21,622 bases of DNA from positions 1 to 21,622 of the forward strand of contig CAAGDP010000037.1 of NCBI GenBank assembly GCA_900768635.1, given 5' to 3'. Positions 7,407 through 15,239 of this stretch are shown piece by piece; positions within the stretch are counted from its first letter, which is position 1; each line of letters begins with the position of its first letter. Source of the stretch: Enterobacterales bacterium (GTDB lineage: Bacteria > Pseudomonadota > Gammaproteobacteria > Enterobacterales > Succinivibrionaceae). The translations under genes and the position numbers were made by a program. The notes beneath the pieces are model-generated. The model was not told the origin of the DNA and ran no database searches. It was given only the letters and a program-made list of their open reading frames with translations.

Positions 7407-9955
7407 GGCAGGACTTCAGTATAGAGGCAGGAGCGGCAGTTCCCGCAGATCATCATCATCCCCGGTGGATTATCCGTGAGGGTGAGGTAAATATGTATCT
7501 TGAGGTTTTCCGGAACAGTCTTCTTCTGGAAAAGGTATTTCTGGGTACATTGCTGCCGGGAGATCTGCTGGTTCATGTCCGGGAGGAGAAATTTTCCCGG
7601 GAGCGAATTTGTCGTCTTGCCTATGAAGCTGTTCATAAGACTTTTTTAAATGAAGCATCAGAAGTTCCGGAGGAGGATTTTTATAACAAAGCACTGAGGA
7701 TGGTGCAGAGTAGCTGTCCCGGCAGTCGGAATCCCTGTTTATCCTCCGGATCTTTTATCCATAAGGTGTTACTTATGGTGCGACAAAGTCAGCATTACCA
7801 CCGGGCTCTTAAACAGCAAAATGACAAAAACAGTCAGGAGCAGATTACTGATACTATCCGGAAGGTATTGAGTAATGATAAATCCCATGATCAGGTAAAA
7901 AACCGGGATCAGAATTTGCCCCGGTTTAAAAATGCAGTGGTACATCTGCTGGATGAAATGAAGATTGATCTGAAAAAAGATCCGGAGTTTCTGGATGATG
8001 GAACATTGTCTTATGAAAAGAGACTTGATCTGCTTTCTTCAGAATATCCTGTTTTGTGCCGTAAAGTGGTGTTGCACAGGGATCAGCTCAAAGGTAATTT
8101 TGCTGAGAAAATGCTGGGATTTCGCAACTGCGCCGGAAAAGTCCATCCGGTTATTTTGTATTTCAAGGGTTCATCATCCTACGGGATAGATCCCTCCACA
8201 GGAAAAAAATTTAGGTTAAATTTCACCGGTGACAATTATCTTCTGGATGAGGCTTTTGTTTTTTATCCCGTATTTTCCGGTGAAAAATGCAGCATTTCGC
8301 AAATGGTGCAGTTTGTTCTGGGAAGCAAAAGCAGAACTCTTATGCTGGTGGGGCTTTTTCATCTTATTGCCTGCTGTATTCTGGCGGTACTTCCTTTTGG
8401 TGTCCGGTATGCTGCAGACATCCTTATTCCCTCCGGTAATTTTCAGGAGCTGACGCAGCTTATGCTGTTTCTCTTCGTTTTCGCTGTAAGTCTGGGAGTT
8501 ATCAGTCTGGTTCCCCGAGTACTTCTGAAATTTATCAGCTCAGCAGGATCCCATCGCCTGCAGATTTCACTTTTTCATCATATTTTGAGACTGAAACTGG
8601 AGGAGATCCGCAGATTTTCCTGCAGTGAACTTACCGGCAGGATCATATCTGCCGGCAATACTATGGCCGCATTACCGCATATTTTGGGAAAACTGGTAAG
8701 CGGTTTCGGACTTTGCCTTACTATGCTGGTGGTTATGTGGTATCTCTCCGGGGAACTGCTACTGGGTACAGGACTTGTGACCTTGTTTTTTGTTTTGGCT
8801 TCAGGTTTTAGGTCCCGGGGATCTTCTTCCCTGCGCCAGAAACGTCAGATGCTGTTTTCCCGTCTTTTTGCCATGTCCCGGGAAATGTTCAGAGCTCAGA
8901 TGAAGATCCGCACCTCCAATGCGCTGTGGCAGATGAAAGAGCGATATCTGAAGCCTTATGCAGAGCTTATGGGAATAACCGCAGATCTGAAACGGTATGG
9001 CAGTTTGTGGCAGATACTGGGTATTTTGTATCCTCTTATCTGCACTCTGGTGGTTTTATATCTGGGAGTATCTCTGGGGATCGGGGAACTGTCAGGTTTT
9101 CTGTGTGCATTCTGGCTTTTTGCCCGGGGGCTTTTTCTGCTGCTTTCATCTCTGAATGCTCTTCCTCACCTTCGTCATTCTCTGAAAGGAATTTGTGAAC
9201 TACTTTCTCTTCCAGAGGAAAAACAGTTCGGCGGATATGCGGGAGATAAGTTTGTTCCTCATCTCAAACTTTCCCGGATAAGCTGTGGCTATGAGCCGCA
9301 GAAAAGGGTGTTAAACAATTTGTCTCTGGAAGTTCATTCCGGTGAGTTTGTGGCTGTGGCAGGTCCTAACGGTTGCGGCAAAAGCACATTGCTTAAGGTG
9401 ATTTGCGGTTTAATCAAACCTTATGAAGGTACAGTTTACTGGGGCGGTGAAGATCAAAGTTGTTTAAATTCATCTGCTGTACACAACAGTTTCGGTATTG
9501 TTCTGCAGACCAGTCGCATTTTTCCGGGAACTATCTACGATAATATTGTTCTCGGGGGCCAAGTCTCTGACGCAGATCTGGATCGTTCTCTGAAGATCTC
9601 CGGCTCATTTAAAATATGTCAGAACTTGCCTATGGGGCTTAATACCTTTATTACTCCCGATTCTGTTTCCGGAGGGCTGGGACAACGGATTCTTCTGGCC
9701 AGGGCGCTGGTTACCAACCCCAGAGTTCTTATTTTGGATGAAGCTGACAGTTCACTGGACAGTGTGAGCCTGCGGGAAATCCTGGAAAACCTTGCACAGC
9801 TTAATTTGATCAGAATTGTCATATCTCATCGTCCGGGAACATTGCTTCAGGCTGATAGGATTATTGTTTTAGATCACGGGACAGTTGTACAACAGGGAAC
9901 TTATCAGGAACTGATGCATCAGGAAGGATTGTTTGCCCGTATGATGCGAAGCTAA
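7403..9955 (+). CDS. Second ABC transporter with long N-terminal domain (NHLM-type ABC2)
   Basis: This 850-residue permease/ATPase is the presumed partner of the preceding peptidase-ABC protein. The first 300 or so residues carry no C39 peptidase motif. They contain the segment around HPVILYFKGSSSYGIDPSTG (248-267) followed by FVFYPVF, which matches the N-terminal domain of the NHLM-system ABC2 family. Membrane segments lie at about 312-370, 430-467 and 535-583. The ATPase has Walker A GPNGCGKST (654-662), Q702, signature SVSGGLGQR (754-762), Walker B LILDEADSSLD (D779, E780) and H809, all intact. ATG 7403 overlaps the upstream stop as ATGA with AGGAG seven bases before it; a second in-frame ATG at 7493 also has a good site (GAGG at 7484-7487), and the 30 residues between are histidine-containing and unusual. 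Function in peptide export is inferred from family and neighbours. Confidence 0.9.
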   Translation: MRQDFSIEAGAAVPADHHHPRWIIREGEVNMYLEVFRNSLLLEKVFLGTLLPGDLLVHVREEKFSRERICRLAYEAVHKTFLNEASEVPEEDFYNKALRMVQSSCPGSRNPCLSSGSFIHKVLLMVRQSQHYHRALKQQNDKNSQEQITDTIRKVLSNDKSHDQVKNRDQNLPRFKNAVVHLLDEMKIDLKKDPEFLDDGTLSYEKRLDLLSSEYPVLCRKVVLHRDQLKGNFAEKMLGFRNCAGKVHPVILYFKGSSSYGIDPSTGKKFRLNFTGDNYLLDEAFVFYPVFSGEKCSISQMVQFVLGSKSRTLMLVGLFHLIACCILAVLPFGVRYAADILIPSGNFQELTQLMLFLFVFAVSLGVISLVPRVLLKFISSAGSHRLQISLFHHILRLKLEEIRRFSCSELTGRIISAGNTMAALPHILGKLVSGFGLCLTMLVVMWYLSGELLLGTGLVTLFFVLASGFRSRGSSSLRQKRQMLFSRLFAMSREMFRAQMKIRTSNALWQMKERYLKPYAELMGITADLKRYGSLWQILGILYPLICTLVVLYLGVSLGIGELSGFLCAFWLFARGLFLLLSSLNALPHLRHSLKGICELLSLPEEKQFGGYAGDKFVPHLKLSRISCGYEPQKRVLNNLSLEVHSGEFVAVAGPNGCGKSTLLKVICGLIKPYEGTVYWGGEDQSCLNSSAVHNSFGIVLQTSRIFPGTIYDNIVLGGQVSDADLDRSLKISGSFKICQNLPMGLNTFITPDSVSGGLGQRILLARALVTNPRVLILDEADSSLDSVSLREILENLAQLNLIRIVISHRPGTLLQADRIIVLDHGTVVQQGTYQELMHQEGLFARMMRS

Positions 9956-10588
9956 TAAACCTGTCTGTAGAAGTCCCTGATCATAAATTTTAGTTTGGCT
10001 GCTGTTCCTGCCCTGATATTTCCCCACCTCCACATTATTTTTGATCTGCAGATTCTGTATCTGATCAGAGCCGGATTCGTACATTAAGCAGAGATTTCAG
10101 TCTTTTTTAAATGACAGAGATAATTTACCTGGGAGAAAAGTTCAAAAAAGCGAGGTACTCTGAAGATGATGTATGCTTAAAGAATATTTTTTGAACAGCA
10201 TAGTTAAAATCGGAGTGGCTGTGATGCAGCGGTACCTTAAGGTTCAGACTTGTAGTGTGAAATAAGGTCCGGGAAAAATGTGATCTTATACAATATGTAA
10301 TCATTTGCCCGAGATAATCTGTCAAAATGTGTGTTATCACAAAGAATTACTATCTTCATTTGTATTATTATCTAGCAGTGTTTTTAGGATTGGATTGTTG
10401 TATTTAGGATAAATGTTTCATATACTTGAGGACTGAATCTTGTACTCTGAGCGGAGGTCTGATCTCTGCTTTCCGGAATGCAAAACTCGAACCCTGAGTT
10501 TGCAACATTGTTAACTTAAGTACCGTGTCCTGTCAGATTGCATCATGGCAAGGATCATAATAGAAGAAAATACTGTTAGGAGTTGAAA
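9956..10588. other. Intergenic spacer between export operon and chemotaxis operon
   Basis: This AT-leaning spacer of about 630 bases holds no gene I can support. Small open frames exist, for example a 13-codon frame at 10224 with GGAG eight bases upstream and a 13-codon frame from 10544 that ends two bases before the cheY start, but none looks like a known peptide or has a double-glycine leader. No strong terminator hairpin follows the ABC2 gene. A 10-bp palindrome ACCTTAAGGT lies at 10234-10243. A sigma-70-like promoter (10398-10426) and a sigma-54-like GG-N10-GC element (10456-10469) precede cheY. Confidence 0.55.
10398..10426 (+). promoter_or_regulatory. Candidate sigma-70 promoter for cheY operon
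   Basis: TTGTAT (10398-10403) and TATACT (10421-10426) are separated by exactly 17 bases. The -10 matches consensus at five of six positions, the -35 only at its first three. The leader to the cheY start would be about 155 bases. A competing candidate is the sigma-54-like element AGGTCTGATCTCTGCT with GG at 10456-10457 and GC at 10468-10469, ten bases apart. No good sigma-28 (FliA) promoter was found. Confidence 0.35.
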
Positions 10589-10972
10589 TTGGATAAAAAT
10601 ATCAAGATCCTCATTGTTGATGATTTTTCAACCATGCGCAGAATTATTAAAAACTTATTACGCGACCTGGGATATACCAATACTCAGGAAGCTGATGACG
10701 GCAACACAGCTTTACCTATGCTGAAAAGTGGTGATTTTCAGTTTGTTGTAACTGATTGGAATATGCCAGGAATGCAGGGTATTGATTTGCTTAAGGCTAT
10801 TCGAGCTGATGAAAAGCTCAAGAGTCTTCCAGTGCTGATGGTTACTGCTGAAGCTAAAAAACAGCAGATTATTGAAGCAGCACAGGCCGGTGTAAATGGT
10901 TATATTGTTAAACCGTTTACTGCGGCTACCCTCAGTGAAAAATTGGACAAAATTTTTGCCAGACTTGGTTAG
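10589..10972 (+). CDS. cheY: CheY, chemotaxis response regulator
   Basis: A 127-residue single receiver domain that, when phosphorylated by CheA, binds the flagellar motor switch and changes rotation. The acidic pocket D11/D12, the phosphorylated D56 (in VVTDWNMPGMQG), T86, the aromatic switch Y105 and K108 are all present, and the sequence is the polar-flagellate CheY type (ILIVDDFSTMRR). No ATG is available. TTG at 10589 is chosen: AGGAG at 10578-10582 lies six bases upstream and the N-terminus then reads MDKNIKILIVDDF as in relatives. A TTG at 10583 would touch the ribosome site. In related genomes fliA precedes this gene and cheZ follows it; neither is here. It is the first gene of the chemotaxis block and is separated from cheA by about 100 bases. 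Confidence 0.96.
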   Translation: MDKNIKILIVDDFSTMRRIIKNLLRDLGYTNTQEADDGNTALPMLKSGDFQFVVTDWNMPGMQGIDLLKAIRADEKLKSLPVLMVTAEAKKQQIIEAAQAGVNGYIVKPFTAATLSEKLDKIFARLG

Positions 10973-11075
10973 TATCGTTTGTTGACACAATCATATTACC
11001 TTTAGTACGTACTGAGCAGAAAATAACAGGAGATCCCGCTGAGGTTTCTAATATGGCAGGTATTTGGAGCAAAAA

Positions 11076-13217
11076 ATGGCATACGAAGGCGTAGACGAGG
11101 AAATACTGCAGGACTTCATAATTGAAGCCGGGGAAATAATTGAAAATTTGTCTGAACAACTTGTAGAGTTGGAGAAGAGCCCCGAAGATCATGATTTGCT
11201 CAATGCCATATTCAGAGGTTTTCACACTGTAAAGGGCGGTGCGGGTTTTATTAACCTGACCAATCTGGTTACTATCTGCCATGCGGCGGAGAACGTTTTC
11301 GATTCATTGCGTAACAGTAAGATTTCTGTAAGTCCTGAGCTTATGGATGTAGTGCTGAAAGCACATGACTGTATTTCAGAAATGTTTTCTCATGTGCAAA
11401 ATCGTGAAGATTTTGATCCCGCTCCTGATGAGCTTCTGCTGTCTCTGAAAAACTTTGCTTCCGGACAGGTTTCTGCGCCTGCCCCTGCTCCGGCTCCAAA
11501 ACCAGAGCCAAAACCAAAACCACAACCACAACCACAACCTCAGCCTGCTGCGGTATCAGTTGCTGACGGAGATGAAAATATAACTGATGATGAGTTTGAG
11601 GCACTGTTGGATCAGCTTCACGGTAAAGGCCAGGGTCCGGGAACGGAAGGCGACCGCATGCTTTCCACCGGCGATCCTACCGATGATGAATTTGAAAAAA
11701 TGCTAGATGGGACTTCATCTGCTCCAGCTTCGGCTTCTGTATCATCTCCATCTCAGGCACCGGCAGCTGCAGTGGAAACTCCTTATGTTTCATCTGTAAG
11801 TATCGATGATGATGAAACTATTACCGAGGATGAATTTGAAGCATTGCTGGATAAACTCCACGGCAAGGGTCATGGTCCTGGTTCTGAAACTGCACCGGCA
11901 ACTTCTGCCGCCACTCCATCTCCAACACCGTCAGCAACCGCCGCTGCTCCTGCAGCACCTAAGGCTCCTTCCAGAGCTCCTGCCAAACCGGCTGCGGCAC
12001 CGGCTGCTGATACAACCGTCCGTGTGGATACCAAGATCCTTGACACTATTATGAATATGGTGGGAGAGCTGGTTCTGGTGCGCAACCGACTGATTAGTAT
12101 CGGCGCCTCCACCAATGATGATGAACTTTCAAAGGCTGTTTCAAATCTGGATGTGGTGACAGCTGATTTGCAGGGTGCAGTAATGAAGACCAGAATGCAG
12201 CCGGTGAAGAAGGTCTTCGGTCGTTTCCCTAGAGTGGTAAGAGATCTGGCCCGTAACCTTAAGAAGGATATTGAACTGGTCATGATCGGTGAGGATACCG
12301 ATCTGGATAAAAATCTGGTTGATGCTCTGGCTGATCCAATGGTTCACCTGGTACGTAATTCCTGTGACCATGGTATAGAACTTCCGGAGGAGCGTATTAA
12401 ATCCGGTAAGCCTCCTAAAGGTCAAATCCGATTGGAGGCATCTCAGGAGGGTGACCATATTCTGTTGCGTATTGTGGATGATGGCGCCGGTATGGATGCT
12501 GAAAAACTTAAGGCCACCGCAATCAGAAAAGGTCTTATAACTCAGGATGCAGCAGACAAGATGACTGATAATGAAGCCTTCCAGCTTATTTGTCTGCCGG
12601 GATTTTCCACTAATACTGTTATCACCGATATTTCCGGTCGAGGCGTTGGTATGGATGTGGTTAAAACCTCCATAGCCAAACTGAACGGATCTCTGCATAT
12701 TTCATCGGTTCGCGGTGTGGGAACTACCATGGAAATCAAGGTTCCTCTCACTCTGGCTATTCTGCCGACACTGATGGTTATGGTAAGCGGTCAATCCTTT
12801 GCTCTCCCTCTTACTTCTGTTAACGAAATCTTCCAGTCTGATCTGGAACAGGTTAAGGTGGTTGACGGTCAGTCTACTATTGTTATCCGCGAAAAAGCCA
12901 TAGCTCTGTTTTATCTTCAGGACTGGCTGTCCCGGGATAAATCCAAGATTGTTCATCCGAAACGTGGTCATGTGGTTATTGTTCAGGTGGGACAGCAGCA
13001 AGTTGGTTTTGTGGTAGATGGACTGATTGGTCAGGAGGAAGTGGTAATTAAGCCTCTGGATGAATTACTTAAGGGTACTCCGGGTATGGCTGGTGCTACA
13101 ATTACTTCTGATGGTGGTATTGCACTTATTATTGATGTTCCAAATCTGTTGAAACATTATGCTCATCGTCAATACAGGAACATGCCGGAGTTGTCCGGTG
13201 CTCCTGGACGTATTTAA
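11076..13217 (+). CDS. cheA: CheA, chemotaxis sensor histidine kinase
   Basis: This cytoplasmic kinase autophosphorylates in response to receptor arrays and passes phosphate to CheY and CheB. Its 713 residues comprise the HPt domain with H50 (FRGFHTVKGGAGF), a long disordered linker (about 131-312), the dimerisation domain (about 314-380), the kinase domain with N box HLVRNSCDHG (424-433), G1 DDGAGMD (468-474) and G2 GRGVGMD (521-527), and a CheW-like regulatory domain to about 695. No folded P2 domain is seen; the linker instead carries three copies of a motif like ITDDEFEALLDQLHGKGQGPG-type at 169, 202 (short) and 249, between Pro/Ala/Lys/Gln-rich stretches. ATG 11076 has GGAG six bases upstream and gives the conserved N-terminus MAYEGVDEEILQDF; the TTG at 11064 is unlikely. 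cheB follows after 15 bases. Confidence 0.97.
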   Translation: MAYEGVDEEILQDFIIEAGEIIENLSEQLVELEKSPEDHDLLNAIFRGFHTVKGGAGFINLTNLVTICHAAENVFDSLRNSKISVSPELMDVVLKAHDCISEMFSHVQNREDFDPAPDELLLSLKNFASGQVSAPAPAPAPKPEPKPKPQPQPQPQPAAVSVADGDENITDDEFEALLDQLHGKGQGPGTEGDRMLSTGDPTDDEFEKMLDGTSSAPASASVSSPSQAPAAAVETPYVSSVSIDDDETITEDEFEALLDKLHGKGHGPGSETAPATSAATPSPTPSATAAAPAAPKAPSRAPAKPAAAPAADTTVRVDTKILDTIMNMVGELVLVRNRLISIGASTNDDELSKAVSNLDVVTADLQGAVMKTRMQPVKKVFGRFPRVVRDLARNLKKDIELVMIGEDTDLDKNLVDALADPMVHLVRNSCDHGIELPEERIKSGKPPKGQIRLEASQEGDHILLRIVDDGAGMDAEKLKATAIRKGLITQDAADKMTDNEAFQLICLPGFSTNTVITDISGRGVGMDVVKTSIAKLNGSLHISSVRGVGTTMEIKVPLTLAILPTLMVMVSGQSFALPLTSVNEIFQSDLEQVKVVDGQSTIVIREKAIALFYLQDWLSRDKSKIVHPKRGHVVIVQVGQQQVGFVVDGLIGQEEVVIKPLDELLKGTPGMAGATITSDGGIALIIDVPNLLKHYAHRQYRNMPELSGAPGRI

Positions 13218-13232
13218 TCAGGAGCGGGTTGG

Positions 13233-14474
13233 ATGGCTATAAGGGTTTTGATTGTAGATGATTCATCCTTCTTCAGGAGACGTATATCCGAAATAGTCTC
13301 CAAAGATCCTGTTATGGAAGTTGCCGGTATGGCGGCTAACGGCCGTGATGCAGTTAAAATGGTCGAGGAGCTTAAGCCGGATGTTATAACCATGGATGTG
13401 GAAATGCCTATTATGAATGGCATTGATGCTGTCCGTAAAATTATGGAAGTACGTCCCACTCCGATTATCATGTTTTCTTCCCTTACTCTTGAAGGAGCAA
13501 CTCTTACCTTTAATGCTCTTGAGGCCGGGGCTCTTGATTTTATAACAAAAAATTTTGATGAGATTGCCCGGGATCGGGCGACTGCCATGGATTTGATCCG
13601 GACCAAGATCAAGGACATAGCCCGTCAGAAATTCAGAATGGCTCCTAAATCTGTTTCAGGAGCAACATCAGGCACAACAGGAACATCATCTTCAGCAGTA
13701 ACTTCCCGTACCACACAAACTAGAGTTCTGCCTTCACGTACCAGTTTATCTGACCGGGTTAATAGTCTTTCTTCTTTCCGTACCTCATCATCCCAGTCAT
13801 CATCGGGAAATACACCGCTGTCTTCTTCCTTCAGAAAAGCTTCCCCTTCTTCTGTTCCGGAGCTTCAGAGTGTTGCTGGATACCGCCCGACTGGTAAAAA
13901 GTACAGTCTTATTGCCATTGGATCATCCACCGGAGGTCCTATGGCTCTGCAGGAAATTCTGGTTGCTCTTCCTGAAAATTTACCGGTACCGCTGGTTATT
14001 GTGCAACATATGCCTGCCACCTTTACCCGTACCTTTGCAGCCCGTCTGGACAAAATTTGCAAGGTTACAGTCTCGGAGGCTGCTGACGGGGACATCCTTC
14101 AGCCGGGGCATGTTTATATTGCTCCCGGTGGAATGCAGATGACTGTGGAGGGCAGGGGCACCCAGACCAGGCTGAGAATTCAGGTATCCGATCCTACTAT
14201 GACTTTCAAGCCTTGTGTTGACAATACCTTTACCTCCATAAATGCTACTTATGGTGGTGCTGTTTTAGCTCTTATTCTTACCGGAATGGGTAGTGATGGT
14301 AAGGAAGGATGTGCAAAACTCAGACATAGCGGTTCTACCGTCTGGGCACAAAATGAAGCTACCTGTACTATTTATGGCATGCCTCAGGCAATTGTGAATG
14401 CCGGTATTGCTCAGCTGGCAGTTCCATTGCCGGAAATAGGCAAATGCATAATTAAAGAAGTTATGGGTCACTAG
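13233..14474 (+). CDS. cheB: CheB, protein-glutamate methylesterase/deamidase
   Basis: CheB removes methyl groups from chemoreceptors, giving adaptation, and is activated by phosphorylation from CheA. The 413 residues form an N-terminal receiver with D9/D10, phosphoacceptor D55 (ITMDVEMPIMNG) and K106, a Ser/Thr-rich linker (about 138-215) that is unusually long and low in complexity, and a C-terminal esterase with the triad S232 (GSSTGG), H259 (VQHMP) and D355 (TGMGSDG). AGGAG precedes the ATG. The cheB stop overlaps the ribosome site of motC, so the genes are translated together. The matching methyltransferase gene cheR is not in the window. Confidence 0.96.
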   Translation: MAIRVLIVDDSSFFRRRISEIVSKDPVMEVAGMAANGRDAVKMVEELKPDVITMDVEMPIMNGIDAVRKIMEVRPTPIIMFSSLTLEGATLTFNALEAGALDFITKNFDEIARDRATAMDLIRTKIKDIARQKFRMAPKSVSGATSGTTGTSSSAVTSRTTQTRVLPSRTSLSDRVNSLSSFRTSSSQSSSGNTPLSSSFRKASPSSVPELQSVAGYRPTGKKYSLIAIGSSTGGPMALQEILVALPENLPVPLVIVQHMPATFTRTFAARLDKICKVTVSEAADGDILQPGHVYIAPGGMQMTVEGRGTQTRLRIQVSDPTMTFKPCVDNTFTSINATYGGAVLALILTGMGSDGKEGCAKLRHSGSTVWAQNEATCTIYGMPQAIVNAGIAQLAVPLPEIGKCIIKEVMGH

Positions 14475-14484
14475 GAGTTGCCTG

Positions 14485-15237
14485 ATGAGTTTACTTGGTG
14501 TTCTTATCGCAATCTGTTCTGTAATTACTGCCAATGTTATTGAGGGTGGTAATCCTCTGGCACTTATTGATATCCCCGCATTCTTTATTATCTGCGGTGC
14601 TACTTTCGGTGCGGTGGTAGTGCAGTTTCCAATCAGTGTGCTGGTGGGTGCCGCCAAAGAACTTAAATGGATGGTTGCTCCTCCGAAACCTGATTATCTG
14701 TCCCAGGTGGAACTTCTGGAAAATATGGCAACTACAGCCCGTCAACAAGGTCTTCTGGCTCTGGAAAATCTAGTTGCATCCATTGATGATGAACTTACCA
14801 AAGTTGGTCTGCAGATGATTGTTGATGGTGTGGATAAAGAACAGCTTATTGAACTTTTGGAAAAGGAAATCGAAAACCGTGAATATGAGCTGGAGCAGCG
14901 GGCCAAGGTTTTTGAAGCAGCTGGAGGTTATGCACCATGTATGGGTATTGTAGGTGCTGTATTAGGTCTTATTCATGCCATGGGCCTTCTGGATCAGCCT
15001 GAACTGCTGGGACCTGCCATCGGTGTTGCTTTTATCGCCACTATTTATGGTGTTGTTTCAGCAAATACCATCTTTCTCCCTCTGGGGAACAGATACAAAG
15101 CCTGCAACAGGGTTTTGATTCGTTATATGACTATGACTGTAGAAGGTCTGGTCTCCATAGCTTCCGGTGAAAATACCATGCAGCTTAAGCGACGCGTGGA
15201 AGCTTATATGCCAAAAGATTCCAAGCCTAAGAGTTAA
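14485..15237 (+). CDS. motC: MotC, MotA/PomA-type flagellar stator subunit
   Basis: This 250-residue integral membrane protein forms the ion-driven stator together with the next gene product. It has the MotA architecture: two helices near the N-terminus (about 3-20 and 30-55), a large cytoplasmic loop with R86 and E94 spaced as the rotor-contacting R90/E98 of E. coli MotA, and two C-terminal helices (about 150-170 and 178-200) with prolines P151 (GGYAPCMGIVG) and P199. The gene's position between cheB and a MotB-type gene matches MotC of Pseudomonas and the equivalent in other polar flagellates, where it is often a second stator. The coupling ion cannot be told from sequence reading. GGAG overlaps the cheB stop. 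Confidence 0.93.
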   Translation: MSLLGVLIAICSVITANVIEGGNPLALIDIPAFFIICGATFGAVVVQFPISVLVGAAKELKWMVAPPKPDYLSQVELLENMATTARQQGLLALENLVASIDDELTKVGLQMIVDGVDKEQLIELLEKEIENREYELEQRAKVFEAAGGYAPCMGIVGAVLGLIHAMGLLDQPELLGPAIGVAFIATIYGVVSANTIFLPLGNRYKACNRVLIRYMTMTVEGLVSIASGENTMQLKRRVEAYMPKDSKPKS

Positions 15238-15239
15238 AT

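Noticed and set aside
9869..10340. Two minus-strand frames of 71 codons in and near the spacer after the ABC genes
   Set aside because: No ribosome site, no family resemblance and no leader-like N-terminus; one overlaps the ABC2 gene end.
12141..12698. 185-codon minus-strand frame opposite cheA
   Set aside because: Antisense shadow of the conserved kinase domain, with no ribosome site or recognisable motif.
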